Source: Arenicola marina (taxonomy: Eukaryota > Annelida > Polychaeta > Arenicolidae). From it: DNA of 64,000 nt. Each line of letters opens with the position of its first letter. Position 1 is the first letter of the stretch. This document shows positions 33,981 to 44,496 of this stretch, in pieces. The stretch spans positions 22,017,911 through 22,081,910 of the forward strand of contig OZ025256.1 in NCBI GenBank assembly GCA_964019135.1, written 5' to 3'. The position numbers and the translations under genes were made by a program. Under the pieces are notes generated by a model. It did no database searches. It saw only the letters and a list, made by a program, of their open reading frames with translations, and was not told the origin of the DNA.

Positions 33981-34186
33981 CACTCTGGACCTCTTAGATT
34001 ATATTGCAGTTCAGTCTGGCCTATTACGAACAGACGAAAAATAAATGTCGTGCCACACGGGTTTCTGCAGACACTGCCCCAGCAAATGCTTCTTGAATTG
34101 GACAACTAAACTTGTTGTTTATACCTCGGGCTTACTATATCAGCTTAATATCACGAATATTATAATTGCGCCGTACATCGTTTCAG

Positions 34187-34714
34187 ATCAAATGCGTCCA
34201 GTGCATACGCTGGTTCCACGCAAGGTGCCTGGACAGCCCACAACCAGGTTTCTTGTGCTTAAACTGCGATCAAGCGAATCATCCAGTGGCGCCCGGCGGG
34301 CAATGCCCAGCACCCCCACCATCCCACAACCGCCAGCACGAGGGGGAAACAAGCGGTGGAAGGCGTCTCAACCGGGCCAAGCCCCAGCCCGTGACATCGT
34401 CCTCGACCTACACCGTCACTAAACTCAGCAAACGGGTCAAACGGTGTCAGGGCTGCAAGAGCGGATTCCAGGCACATGAGGTTGACGATACCCTTGTAGC
34501 GAGGAGATACGAGAACAAACCCTTCTGCATGCGCAGCAAGGCTCTTGGCTACCACCACCACCCATGGAGGCATTACTACTTCCACCATGAATGGAACTGC
34601 CTGAAGGCCGTTAACTCAGAGGCCGAGAGTAGTGCGGTGGTCCTCATGGATGGGTTGTACCTCACAGAGTCGCAGAAGGTGTTACTTGCCAGCAAAAGAT
34701 TTCACGTTATCTGA
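34187..34714 (+). other. PHD second half and Cys/His C-terminal domain (copy A)
   Basis: After a GTTTCAG acceptor (34186) the segment encodes IKCVQCIRWFHARCLDSPQP and FLCLNC, the second half of a C4HC3 PHD finger. A Pro/Gln-rich linker follows, then RCQGCKSGFQ, ALGYHHHPWRHYYFHHEWNC and a terminal ESQKVLLASKRFHVI. The second Cys/His cluster looks like a further zinc-binding domain seen in invertebrate transposon proteins; I cannot name it. Copy B counterpart: 52405-52932, more damaged. Confidence 0.65.
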
Positions 34715-34857
34715 GCATGAATGCATCTACCCACCCTGTCTTGTATGGCACGCCGTTTGAAACTTTTTCTGAAAACAGTTATTTTCACTGTCTACTTTTC
34801 ATTTTGCTTGCCTAAACCATCGTTCGTCTCAGGTAAAATTAATTCTGCTTGCCAATT

Positions 34858-34990
34858 CTATTTTAAATGCCTATTTAACGACACATTTCTGTCAATGTCT
34901 ATTTTAGATGGCTATTGAACCACAAATTTTTGTCAATGTCTATTGTATATGTCTTTTTAACCAACAATATCTGTCGGTGTCCATTTTTAA
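34858..34990. repeat. 45-bp tandem repeat, right of the integrase gene (copy A)
   Basis: Three units of the type found at 25752-25932 (TCTGTCAATGTCTATTTTAGA, AACCACAAATTT). Copy B: 53076-53208. Confidence 0.7.
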
Positions 34991-35091
34991 CGCGGGGTGG
35001 GTGGGGGGGGGGGATAATGAATCTCATGGATACTGCTTCTCCTGTGAGAATTTGCACCCCCTACCGATATCTTAGCGAGAGGGCTACCGTA

Positions 35092-36113
35092 TGCTAGTTC
35101 GCCCCCGGGGTAAGTCCGGCCACCTCGATTATTATGTTATTCGGTTAAGTAATGGTGGACCAGCTGACTGCAGCAGGTCACTCGATTCGTTCTGCGCATG
35201 CACGGAGAAAACAGGGGCTGTCTGTTAAACTATCTCGCGACTAGAAGCAAATACATGAAATCAAACTGCGTTAGTAAATTTTTTGCTCATAGATTTTGTT
35301 TAATTTGCTATATATGCGGTGTAAACAAAAATTATTATATATATATCATCCAAAAGTACAGGCAATCCCGTATTTAGTGACATTTAGTTCACCCCTGTAA
35401 TCAGTTTAGGTTTTGTGCGAAACGAAGTCAAAACTAAAATTACTCGTGGGGCAAGTTGGCCCTCCGACGATGGGGCACGTTTGCCTTGTGTAGTTTGTGT
35501 GGCGATTTCAGCGAGAAAGGCAGAATCTCGGTGTGGTGGACTGCCCTTGATTGATTTTTTATTATGCCGTTCACTTTAGGAATATGGAAGTCTATAAACT
35601 TCGTCTTCTTACTTCGTCTTTGTCAAATGTTTTTTTCTACTCGATTTCCTGTTCGCCTTGTGTAGTTTGTGTGGAGACTCCAGCGAGAAAGGTGAAATCT
35701 GGGTGTAACACTGCCCTTGACTGATTTTTTATTATGCCATTCACTTTAGGAATATGGAAGTCTATAAACTTCTTCTTACTTCCTCTTTGTGAAATGTTTT
35801 TTCTACTCGATTTCCTGGAATTAAATATTTTTCGGGCCAAACGAGCATTTTTTAGCAGCGTTGTTCTTGCCGGGGCGAACTTGCCCCATTAAGGGGGCGA
35901 ACTTGATCCGACTCGAGGCACGTTCGCCACTTTTACCTTAGTGTCTTTGGTGTTAAATTATGTTGTTGGTAAACAATCCACAACTGTAAAATAATGCCAG
36001 TGTTTTAGCCGAGATATGTACATATTATATCAGACGTAACATGGCTTCCTAGCTAGGAAATAATGGCCTAAAGATCAATTTTAGTGAAAACTGGCCGAAC
36101 TAGCCCCGGTCTC
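35092..36113. mobile_element. pogo-like non-autonomous element in the unit array (copy A)
   Basis: The right end, reverse-complemented, reads GAGACCGGGGCTAGTTCGGC, matching the terminus of the 6217-11779 element, and the left end starts inside that terminus (GCTAGTTCG). Internal GGGGCAAGTTGGCCC and GGGGCGAACTTGCCCC motifs match the subterminal motifs of that element. The interior has a tandem duplication of about 170 bp (35481-35652 and 35653-35818). It interrupts the 107-bp array. Copy B: 53313-54339. Confidence 0.6.
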
Positions 36114-36178
36114 CTCCCTGCTTCTCCTGTGAGAATTTGCACCCCCTACCGATATTTTAGTGACATGGCTACCGTATG

Positions 36179-36677
36179 TGAGAACCCAAAACGTCTGACT
36201 GCCCAAAATGGGCCAGGATCAAGACTTTCACACCTATAACATAATACACAGTTAGACGCCGATTTTTGTCCAAGCACAACACGATAATCCAAGAATAAAT
36301 ATGTCCCCAGATTTGTTTCGTACCCTCCTAATCTCGCAATAAATATTGTTTTAATGGATAGATCTAGTTCCGGAGGGTGTGACAAGTCCTATAACGAGCA
36401 AAGAGGCCAAGCCTGTAAAGTATTGCTAACGCTTTTTTCCGTGCCTTTTTACGCACCGTTCCCATACTGAAGCTCACACGTCCGCCCCCGCCCTTTCATC
36501 CCCAACTTCTCATAAGACCTCAATATTATTCGTATATCGCTAACTAAGAGCTACAAAACGAGCGTATCGTGGCTTTATATATGCAGATTGTGTAGGAGCC
36601 CAACGTCAAATGTAACTGTTAGTTTGTTCCTAGGTATGTAGGACGTTTTGGGCAGTCGGACGTTTTGGGCCCCAACA
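36179..36677. mobile_element. MITE with 8-bp target duplication ACCGTATG (copy A)
   Basis: The ends TGAGAACCCAAAACGTC and, reverse-complemented, TGTTGGGGCCCAAAACGTCC are inverted, each followed by GACTGCCCAAAA. ACCGTATG is duplicated at 36171-36178 and 36678-36685 and is part of the 107-bp unit, which proves insertion into the array. An 8-bp duplication suggests hAT or P-type mobilisation. It is present at the same site in copy B (54404-54854), about 50 bp shorter. Confidence 0.8.
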
Positions 36678-37454
36678 ACCGTATGCTATATATCGCAGGG
36701 GGGTACCGAATCTTATGGATACTGCTTCTCCTGTGAGCATTTGTACCCCCTACCGATATCTTGGTGAGAAGGCTACCGTATGCTATATATGGCAGGGGGC
36801 TGGGGGTACCGAATCTCATGGATACTGCTTCTCCTGTGAGCGTTTGTACCTCCTACCGATATCTTAGTGAGAGGGCTACCGTATGCTATATATGGCAGGG
36901 GGCTGGGGGTACCGAATCTCATGGATACTGCTTCTCCTGTGAGAATGTGCACCCCCCACCTATACCTTAGAGCCAGGGCTACCGTACGCTATATATCGCA
37001 GGGGGAGGGGGGTACCGTATCTCATGGATATTGCTTCTCCTGTGGAAATTTGCACCCCTACCGATTTAGGACTTGCTTAGTTACACGACTTGCTTGAATT
37101 CACAGGGTACCTACACGGACTGCTAAAATATAGCCAGACAAATGGTGTACAATTTGCAACGTTCCACGACTTGTGTTATTGTAAATTATGTTTTTGGGGT
37201 ATCACACCTTGTATGATAACATTTGCATGATTTTATAAAAATAATAAAATAAAATACAATAATCATAATAATCCCCATCCGCCATTGTTTTATGGGAGCG
37301 AAATCACGTTTCGATACTGGACAATTTTGGAATGTGGCAAGATAAACCGGCCGGTGTAACATTTCCATTAATCTAAAAGGTGGGAATAAATAGTTGAATG
37401 TTTTGCCATATATGTATATTTGTCATTAATATTGGAATGGTCCGCCATAGATGC

Positions 37455-37560
37455 TTTTCTGGCGAGGGGTACACAATCTCACGGGGGTGCACTATCTCAT
37501 GGCACGGTAACATCATAATGCGTCCCCGGGGTGCAAAATCTCACGGGGGTGCAGAATCGT
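37455..37560. repeat. Right GCACCCC subterminal units, inverted (copy A)
   Basis: GGGGTGCAAAATCTCACG, GGGGGTGCACTATCTCATGG and ACACAATCTCACGGGGGTGC lie in reverse orientation relative to 26083-26215. Copy B: 55425-55530. Confidence 0.5.
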
Positions 37561-37605
37561 ATGCCACACCGGGACAAATAGTTTTACCCGTCGGATAACA
37601 CTTCC

Positions 37606-37648
37606 TTGTACTTGTCCGACAGGACAGGTGCTTGCCGGACAAGTACAA
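37606..37648. repeat. Hairpin with 13-bp perfect stem (copy A)
   Basis: TTGTACTTGTCCG and CGGACAAGTACAA with a 17-base loop, conserved in copy B (55576-55618). Confidence 0.85.
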
Positions 37649-37749
37649 ATTGCATGTTTCAAACTATTTTGTCGCCTTTAGCTGTACGAAAAAATATACG
37701 AATTTCAACTGTATAACTTCAGTTGAAAGTTGAAAGGTAGTTAGATTTC

Positions 37750-39180
37750 AGTTACTCCTTAGCTAAAAAATTGATCATGCGAATTAGTTAGTTTTCAACT
37801 TCCCAAATAGAAAGTTGTATACATAATTCCAGGTTTTTCTGAATATGGATAAGAAGTTAACACAGCATAATAATCATCAGTATTTATTATATTATTATTT
37901 CTTATTTATTACTTTATTTCATAAACAAAATGGCGTGATAGATATATCGATCAACGTTCAGCCATGGCCGAGTGATAGTGGCAGAATTCTTATAATTAAG
38001 TATACAACATCTATAAACATATAAACATCGAGAAAACATCGAGATATATGTTCAAAGATACGTATGAATAAACACTGAAGCGTCAGTCACAAAAATAGAA
38101 AGGAGCCAAAAACTTCAATATCTGAATTATGCTACACTACAATTCAGTAAAACACAAGTAGTAGTAGCAGCTATGTGGACACAGCAGTAGACAGCTTACG
38201 AACAAGGAAATAATATATTCTATACATTTCAAATTCTCTTCAAAGATATTTTCACTATCATTACCATTTCTTTGCATTATACACTTTGCGACAAATCAGT
38301 GTCGCGGCATAAACCATTTTCACTTACATGAGAGAATATACGTTTTGCCAACAAGTATAGTATGGTTAATAAAAACCATAAACGATAATTACAGCAGTTT
38401 CTTATAGCAAACGATATTGTTGGTGTTGATAAAGTTTTAATAAATACTTTTTTGCTAGTCTCAAAACCGGGAGTCCCCAAAACGCTTAACAAACGGACAA
38501 TAATAAAAGATGTTCATGCAATAGTCTCAACCTGTTAAGTTACAATTTGATAAGTAGGAATTTATTGGGATACATTATTGGAAAAAGTAAAAAAATGTAC
38601 AAAGTGAATGTAAATGCCACACTTTTTCTGAAAACCTGGCCAACCAAACATATGATGTTATTATTATATATTATATGATGTATAACTTGGTTCTGCGGTC
38701 ACATATACCTGCATAGCCCTACTTGTATGAAGCTTGTCACATGAATATAACTTTTGCCTTTTTGACAGCGCATCTTGCTTATTATAACGATTTGCCACCT
38801 TTATATAACCTAATTGGTAAGCTATTTAATTACTAAAGAATCATCGCTATGCTGGAATAAAATGTCAATAGTATCCTACAATGGTAGAAAAGGTCCCAAT
38901 TCATAACATGTATGGTAAACTACACAATTGTACGTACTATTATTTATCATTTAAACTATGGAAATGTTGGTTTTGTTACAATTGTGACAACTTTTCTAAC
39001 CTAGTTTCACAACTGTTACGATATGGCATGAGTGACATGAATGAGTGCGTTATGACAGAATGATAATGATAACTGGGTGAGATGATTTAGGTAGGGTCAA
39101 GGGGTCAAGAGTGAAAGGTTACGTCAGAGTAGTGTGACGAGAAAGAATGAGAGCAGATGAGCCGGCCGGCGTTGGATGCC
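37750..39180. other. No gene recognised
   Basis: AT-rich sequence without motif-bearing frames. The counterpart in copy B is about 55740-57157 and continues past the gap boundary into unique sequence. Confidence 0.4.
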
Positions 39181-39189
39181 TTTACATGT

Positions 39190-39389
39190 NNNNNNNNNNN
39201 NNNNNNNNNNNNNNNNNNNNNNNNNNNNNNNNNNNNNNNNNNNNNNNNNNNNNNNNNNNNNNNNNNNNNNNNNNNNNNNNNNNNNNNNNNNNNNNNNNNN
39301 NNNNNNNNNNNNNNNNNNNNNNNNNNNNNNNNNNNNNNNNNNNNNNNNNNNNNNNNNNNNNNNNNNNNNNNNNNNNNNNNNNNNNNNNN
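39190..39389. other. Assembly gap, exactly 200 N
   Basis: A run of 200 undetermined bases. The round number indicates a scaffolding join of unknown true size. The flanking contig ends overlap each other by the 18-kb block, so the true gap is probably negative. Confidence 1.
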
Positions 39390-39949
39390 AATCAGACGTT
39401 AATGTCGTGAGACAGTCTAGGATCGTAATTAACGTTAATGTCGAATCAATCAAACTGTCTCACGACATTAAAGTCAAATTTTTCAGGCTACAAAGGCTCG
39501 TGTCACAGACTCACTAGGGCACTGTTATACAAATCTGGTGGGGGAATTTCGCAGGTGAGAGATATTTGTGATGAACAAAATAACCCTCTGAAAATGTGCG
39601 ATAAAAATACCCATTCCCGGCGGATTTTGGCGGTAATACGCCCTGACCGGATTTGACCGGAGAAAAAAAGTGGGGGGGGGGGTCGCTTTAGCTAGGGTTC
39701 ACTTAAAGTGTGGCTATTGTGAAGCATTTTGATAAATATTAAATATTCTAAACATTATCTTTGTAAGTCCATCATAAAAGCCGAAAATAAATAGTTTAAT
39801 CATCGTTATCGATTCGGCCTGAAAACGTGGGGAAATCCGGGAATTCCGGGGTATTCGTGCCAATGACGTCACTCGAGGCACTCGTCCGGGGAAGCCCTAC
39901 GTAAACCTGCCTCCGACAACGGTCTTCTCGAAACATTCACATGCATGTG

Positions 39950-40154
39950 CAGGGGCGGATCTAGGAATTGCCGAGGGGGGGTTGCTGTCTGAAAACTTGC
40001 GACCGGAGGGCGGGGGGGGTGGTCTCTGGCTAAAACTAGCGACCGGGGGGGGGGGGCGCTGCTCGGAGAAGCCGACTTTAACAGTGTATGTTCAGAGTTC
40101 CCAAGGGGGGGGGGTTGCAACCCCCCTAACCCCCCCCCCCTGGATCCGCCACTG
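39950..40154. mobile_element. G-tract MITE with CAGTGGCGGATCC ends (copy B)
   Basis: Same insertion as 21628-21954 with the same ATGTG flanks, but only two internal units, giving 205 bp against 327 bp. Confidence 0.65.
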
Positions 40155-40702
40155 ATGTGAATTAAATAGCGACTGGATGCCAATCGGAAGAAAGGAAATT
40201 GTAAATGTGTGTTTGTATAGGGGGGGGGGGCGGCGATGGTTAACTAACTGGCAGATACACGGTGAGGGTGGGCGGGGTGAGGCGGCGGCGGCGCCTTCTT
40301 ATATCTACTGAGGGGGTGAACGAGAAGTGTATGCTTCTTTTTAATTTTTTTTTATGGCAACGAATCAATTAAGATTTTGGTTTAATTCAAGACCTATATT
40401 CTCGAATGTTCGATATGGTATGCCGAGTCCTTTCGTACGGACCAAATAATATCAACGGCAAAGATCTAACGTTGACGAGGATTGTCCGCGAATACGAACA
40501 CAGCATTGGGGGTCGGAGATATGTATCCGTCGCTGTTTTTTCGTTGAGCGCGGAGGCCACTTTGCATCGCAAAGTTTCCATCAGCCCGTTCCTTTCGGTA
40601 TCCCTCCTCGCTAAGAATCGTTTTGCATGTGGAGTCACCGGAGGCTTGAGCAACTACCCACTGTACAAATGATCATAAAAACGTGGCATCTTGCGGGATG
40701 AA

Positions 40703-40762
40703 AAGTGGCGCTGTCGTTAAGCGTTCGCCTTTTACCGGAGTGACCGGGGTTCGATCCTAGAT
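40703..40762 (+). repeat. tRNA-derived SINE head (copy B)
   Basis: Counterpart of 22506-22572, with box A and box B intact. Confidence 0.6.
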
Positions 40763-41380
40763 TCGATTTTTGCATATCCAGTGGGGCCCGGACCATAAAT
40801 ATCACACGTTTATCCACCCAGCACCTCTGTCGATATGTTCTATATTCTGAACAAAATATTACAAACATTCACACTGAAATTGTAGATCTATTAACTTGCC
40901 CAATAATCAGCGGCATCCCAGCACGGCTGCTATAGATATAAGCTTAGATTCTAAGACTTATAGAATAAACTTGGTCTACAGTCAAATACGGATTAAGCTT
41001 AGTCGGATAGCGTGGTTAAATTTTGAGAGCTGGAGCTGGGATAGGAAGTAAGCGTTGCCTTCCCGGCGGTTTTTTCGCCACTTTGACAAGTTTGGGTCAC
41101 AAGTTCTGCTTCCGGGTTTTGGTTTCCTCCTGAAAATGGGAGTGTCAAACTTTTCCTTCCGTTTCAATAGGGGTGGGGGTCCCCTTGAATGTGTCACAGG
41201 CACAGTAAATCAGTGGCAGAGGGGGCGCGGGGGGGGGGGGGGGCACAGCGAAAACAGTGTTTTGCGGAAACCCACCCCTTAATTATCAGCTTCAAAATTC
41301 GATCTTTTCTACGTCGCATTTCCATGCAGGCCAGGTTAGTTTATTCTTTTTTTTTCGGCAAACCACCATAGAGTTATTGG

Positions 41381-41692
41381 GAGGGGGGGGCGGGGTGGGG
41401 GGCGTGTTCCCCGCCAGATCACGAAGAATAAATTTCTTTATTCCCAGGTAACGATGAATTCAAAGGACAACTCCGGCATACAAACAAAGGGCGGATACAT
41501 GATACTAAATGACGATTTCACGAATCACGGATAATTAATATTAAAATTCCCAGTTCCCGATTAATGAAAGTCCTTGATCACGGCGGTCGGTCAAAGAATT
41601 ATTTTCCTCATTCCCAATTCACGGTAAAAATGAAAAGCCCATTCCCGAGGAATGGAAATACCCCTTGCGCCCCCCCCCCCCCCCCCCCCGCC
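41381..41692 (-). repeat. G/C-tract-bounded repeat, minus copy (B)
   Basis: Counterpart of 23183-23494 with longer C-run. Confidence 0.6.
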
Positions 41693-44496
41693 CTCTAGAG
41701 ACAATGTTGCGTGCCCCCAGGATGACACCAGAACTTTCCGTTCGTCCTCAAATTTAGTGTTGGTTTACATGTAAAATATCAGTTCAGTGAGGCAGGCCTA
41801 ACTCGATGAATATTTTAGTTCTAAAGGGTCATCTTGATCTTTTTTTATGAAAAATATCATCTCTGTAGGGGTATCTTTTTCATACTGGGCATCCAGGGAC
41901 CCCCTCTCCCCGGAACCGCCCCTCCCACACCAGAGGGTTAAGGCCTACTCGTGTTGATATGATTCAGGGGGGAAATGTGCTTCACAGATGACAGCTTGTA
42001 AAGGGTGAATGGTCGGAGTTTCAAAGTCACAACATGGACCTTTTCCCCCTAGATAAATTAAGGTTGGTCATTAGCCTCATATGATTTACCGTGCCTCATG
42101 TCGGCTAACGGTATGATCCAGATATGTTGGATAGGGGGGGGGGGAGTTTCGAAAGATGGCTTTGCTTTTGTTTTTGATATGTCAAATGGTATAAATTTCG
42201 GCTCTAAAAGGGCGGGGGGGGGACCCCCCCCCCCTCCCGCCCAGGCTCCGACCTTGACTAAGGCGAGGGTAGTTCTACTGTCAGAGCAAAGACCTTATCA
42301 TAGCTCAAAGCTAGGGCGGGAGTAGCCCGTTCTATGTTGTAGTACCGTGCAAGTGGCAAACTCAGACAGGGCCCGCCCATCTTACAGCCATAGAACCAGG
42401 GCCAAGACTAATGCAGACGTGATTTTCTGTTATTGATCCGATCAGGGAACAAATGAACCGTGTGTCCAGTTAAATAAGAGCCCCCATTGACCAATATTTA
42501 AACCACCATAACAAGTGAGGACAACCAGCGAACCGTTCATAATAATGCGTTTGCAGGTAAACCAACGCGATGTATGAGCAGCGTGCGGGCTGGGTGCCTC
42601 GAGTGACGTCACAAGGACTGAAAACCCGCCATGTAAACAAGAGCACGTGTTTTTATCGTGCAGCGGAACAAGGCACAAGACGGCAGTTTTGAATCGAAAA
42701 AAATAATACTTCCCCGCTTTGATAATTTTTTTGATGGACATATATGGGGAGATTAAGCATTAATCTATCAATGTCCACTGATGAATTCAGGTTTTAAATA
42801 GTAGCACCATGCACTTATAAATGTTATGCCCTTGCAGCAACTAAACCGTAGAAAAAATGCTGCACACAAAAACGGGCAGAGAAATCGTTCGTGTAAGTTA
42901 GGTCACCATCACTGGTACAAATACAATCAGAGACACTTGTTTCTTTTAGTGCTGGGTATTCCATTAGTATCTGTATCTTAATTTAGAGGGAGTTTATTTT
43001 AATATATATTTCATATATTCATTAGACTTAAGCTACTCATAGGGTATTGATAAATTGTATGTTATTTATTAAGCATGAACATGCATATACCAAATCCATA
43101 TAGCTATATACTTAATAACTGCATGTCACATCCAGTTTAGGCAAATTCCATGCAGGGTTTTATTTGTTATTACCCATACTAATCGGCTTCCAGCATATTA
43201 TTCGTATTACAGAGTTGTTAATACATGCAGGGTTTTCTTTTGGACTGAGATTTGGTCAAACTATTGGCAATTAACCATCTAATGTTATAATTGATTGTCA
43301 GCTGAAATTGTGGCTATATTGTCAACTGTTTTATAACTAGCACATAATAATCAATATATCGTACTGGTATTATATAAAATTGTCTTACCATGTAAGCTTG
43401 TTTTCTTTTCAAAACCTCAAATTGCCGACTCAAATTTGACACATATGGTAATCAGGGCCATATGTAAATTACCCTTCAGTTAGAAAAGAGTTGAAATTTA
43501 GATTTTCATGAAACTAATAGTTGAAAGCTGGTTGAAATCAGGAACTTTGAAATATTCGTAGTTAATAATACGTTGAAATTAAGGATTTAACAGAAGCTTG
43601 GTGAACATCGCACGAGAACCCGAGCGGCATGCAGTGCGCCACCGCGAGGCAGATTGCGCAGCCGTCTAGCGGAGATTTAGTTCCAGATCATACTGTGCAT
43701 GCGCGAAGTTTACAAATATTGCGGAAAGGCGAACGGTTTGAGTCCTACCGCCTGTGTCTACCATGCCCCCCCCCCCCGGGGGGGGGGGGGCACTACATAG
43801 AGTTAAGTGTATACATATGTGCCGCCCAAATGACCCCTTTTTTCTCTCAATCCCCCCAAAACAGAAATGTACAATTTCTCTCGATGTGCCCATCTGAGAC
43901 GGACCTTTTTCTCAATATATAGTCCAGTTGATATCGAACTTGTGCAAATAATTAACCTCCAGACACTTTGTCGTAGATGTCAGTGCCTATTTTCGATGCC
44001 TTTTTTAACCGCAAATTTCTGTCATTGTCTGTTATAGATGCCTTTTTAAACACAAATGTCTGTCCTAGTCTATTTTAGCAGCATTTTTAACCACAAATTT
44101 CTGTCAGTGTCTATTTTCGATGCATTTTTAACGAACAAATGTTCTCTCAATGACCACAAAATCGCGCACTTTTCTCACTCTCCAAATGTCTATGGCATGG
44201 GCGGTACACCCCCACCACCGTAGTAATGTACAGTCTCCCCCCCCCCCACCCCACGGACCATGGCTCGGCGTTAACGCGTGTCTGCTTGTCCGGTGTGACG
44301 TTGGATAATGCATCCCGTGGAAAATGCACCCCCTACCACAGCGCGTGCGCAGCAGCGCTTCGCGCATGCCCAATACCATCCGCTCCCAGTTCCCATGAGA
44401 TTTTGCACCCCCTGATCCAGTGGATCATTTGCAGTATCAGGAGCGCGCGTGGCACGTACAACCAGACTACCGAGATAGATTTACAATTACCTAAAG

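Larger units (their letters stand above)
26297..34714 (+). mobile_element. Fossil integrase-PHD gene of a Ginger-like element (copy A)
   Basis: Five or six separate segments, most bounded by GT-AG splice signals, carry parts of one integrase protein in order: an N-terminal segment (from 26297), an H2C2 zinc-binding segment (28724-28932, 29210-29278), the first half of an rve-type integrase core (31200-31433), a PHD finger split over two exons (33399-33469 and from 34187), and a C-terminal Cys/His-rich domain ending at 34714. The second half of the integrase core, with the catalytic Glu, was not found. Multiple introns and an attached PHD finger argue for a Ginger-type DNA transposon, or a gene domesticated from one, and against an LTR retrotransposon; the integrase families are related. 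It appears broken, with the core incomplete and at least one or two interruptions. It predates the split of the two copies. Confidence 0.6.
35015..37070. repeat. Array of about 107-bp units, interrupted by two MITEs (copy A)
   Basis: Each unit contains ATGGATACTGCTTCTCCTGTG, AGAATTTGCACCCCCTACCG, ATATCTTAGTGAGAGGGCTAC and CGTATGCTATATATGGCAGG. Units or part-units are at 35015-35091, 36116-36178 and then contiguously from about 36686 to 37070 (four units). The breaks between them are the pogo-like MITE and the 8-bp-TSD MITE. Copy B (53230-55035) has only two contiguous units in the last part. Confidence 0.85.
21061..39189. repeat. 18.1-kb block, copy A (probable haplotype duplicate of 39390-57166)
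   Basis: From 21061 every landmark recurs in the same order and orientation from 39390: hairpin, GGATCC-type MITE, SINE, G-tract repeats, integrase exons, unit array, MITEs and the final GATGCCTTTACATGT. Copy A ends at the first N of the gap, while the matching text in copy B carries on into unique sequence after 57166. By eye the copies differ by scattered substitutions, homopolymer lengths, array lengths and a few indels of 40-80 bp. Confidence 0.95.

Noticed and set aside
39124-39517. Frames crossing the gap
   Set aside because: They consist mainly of undetermined bases.
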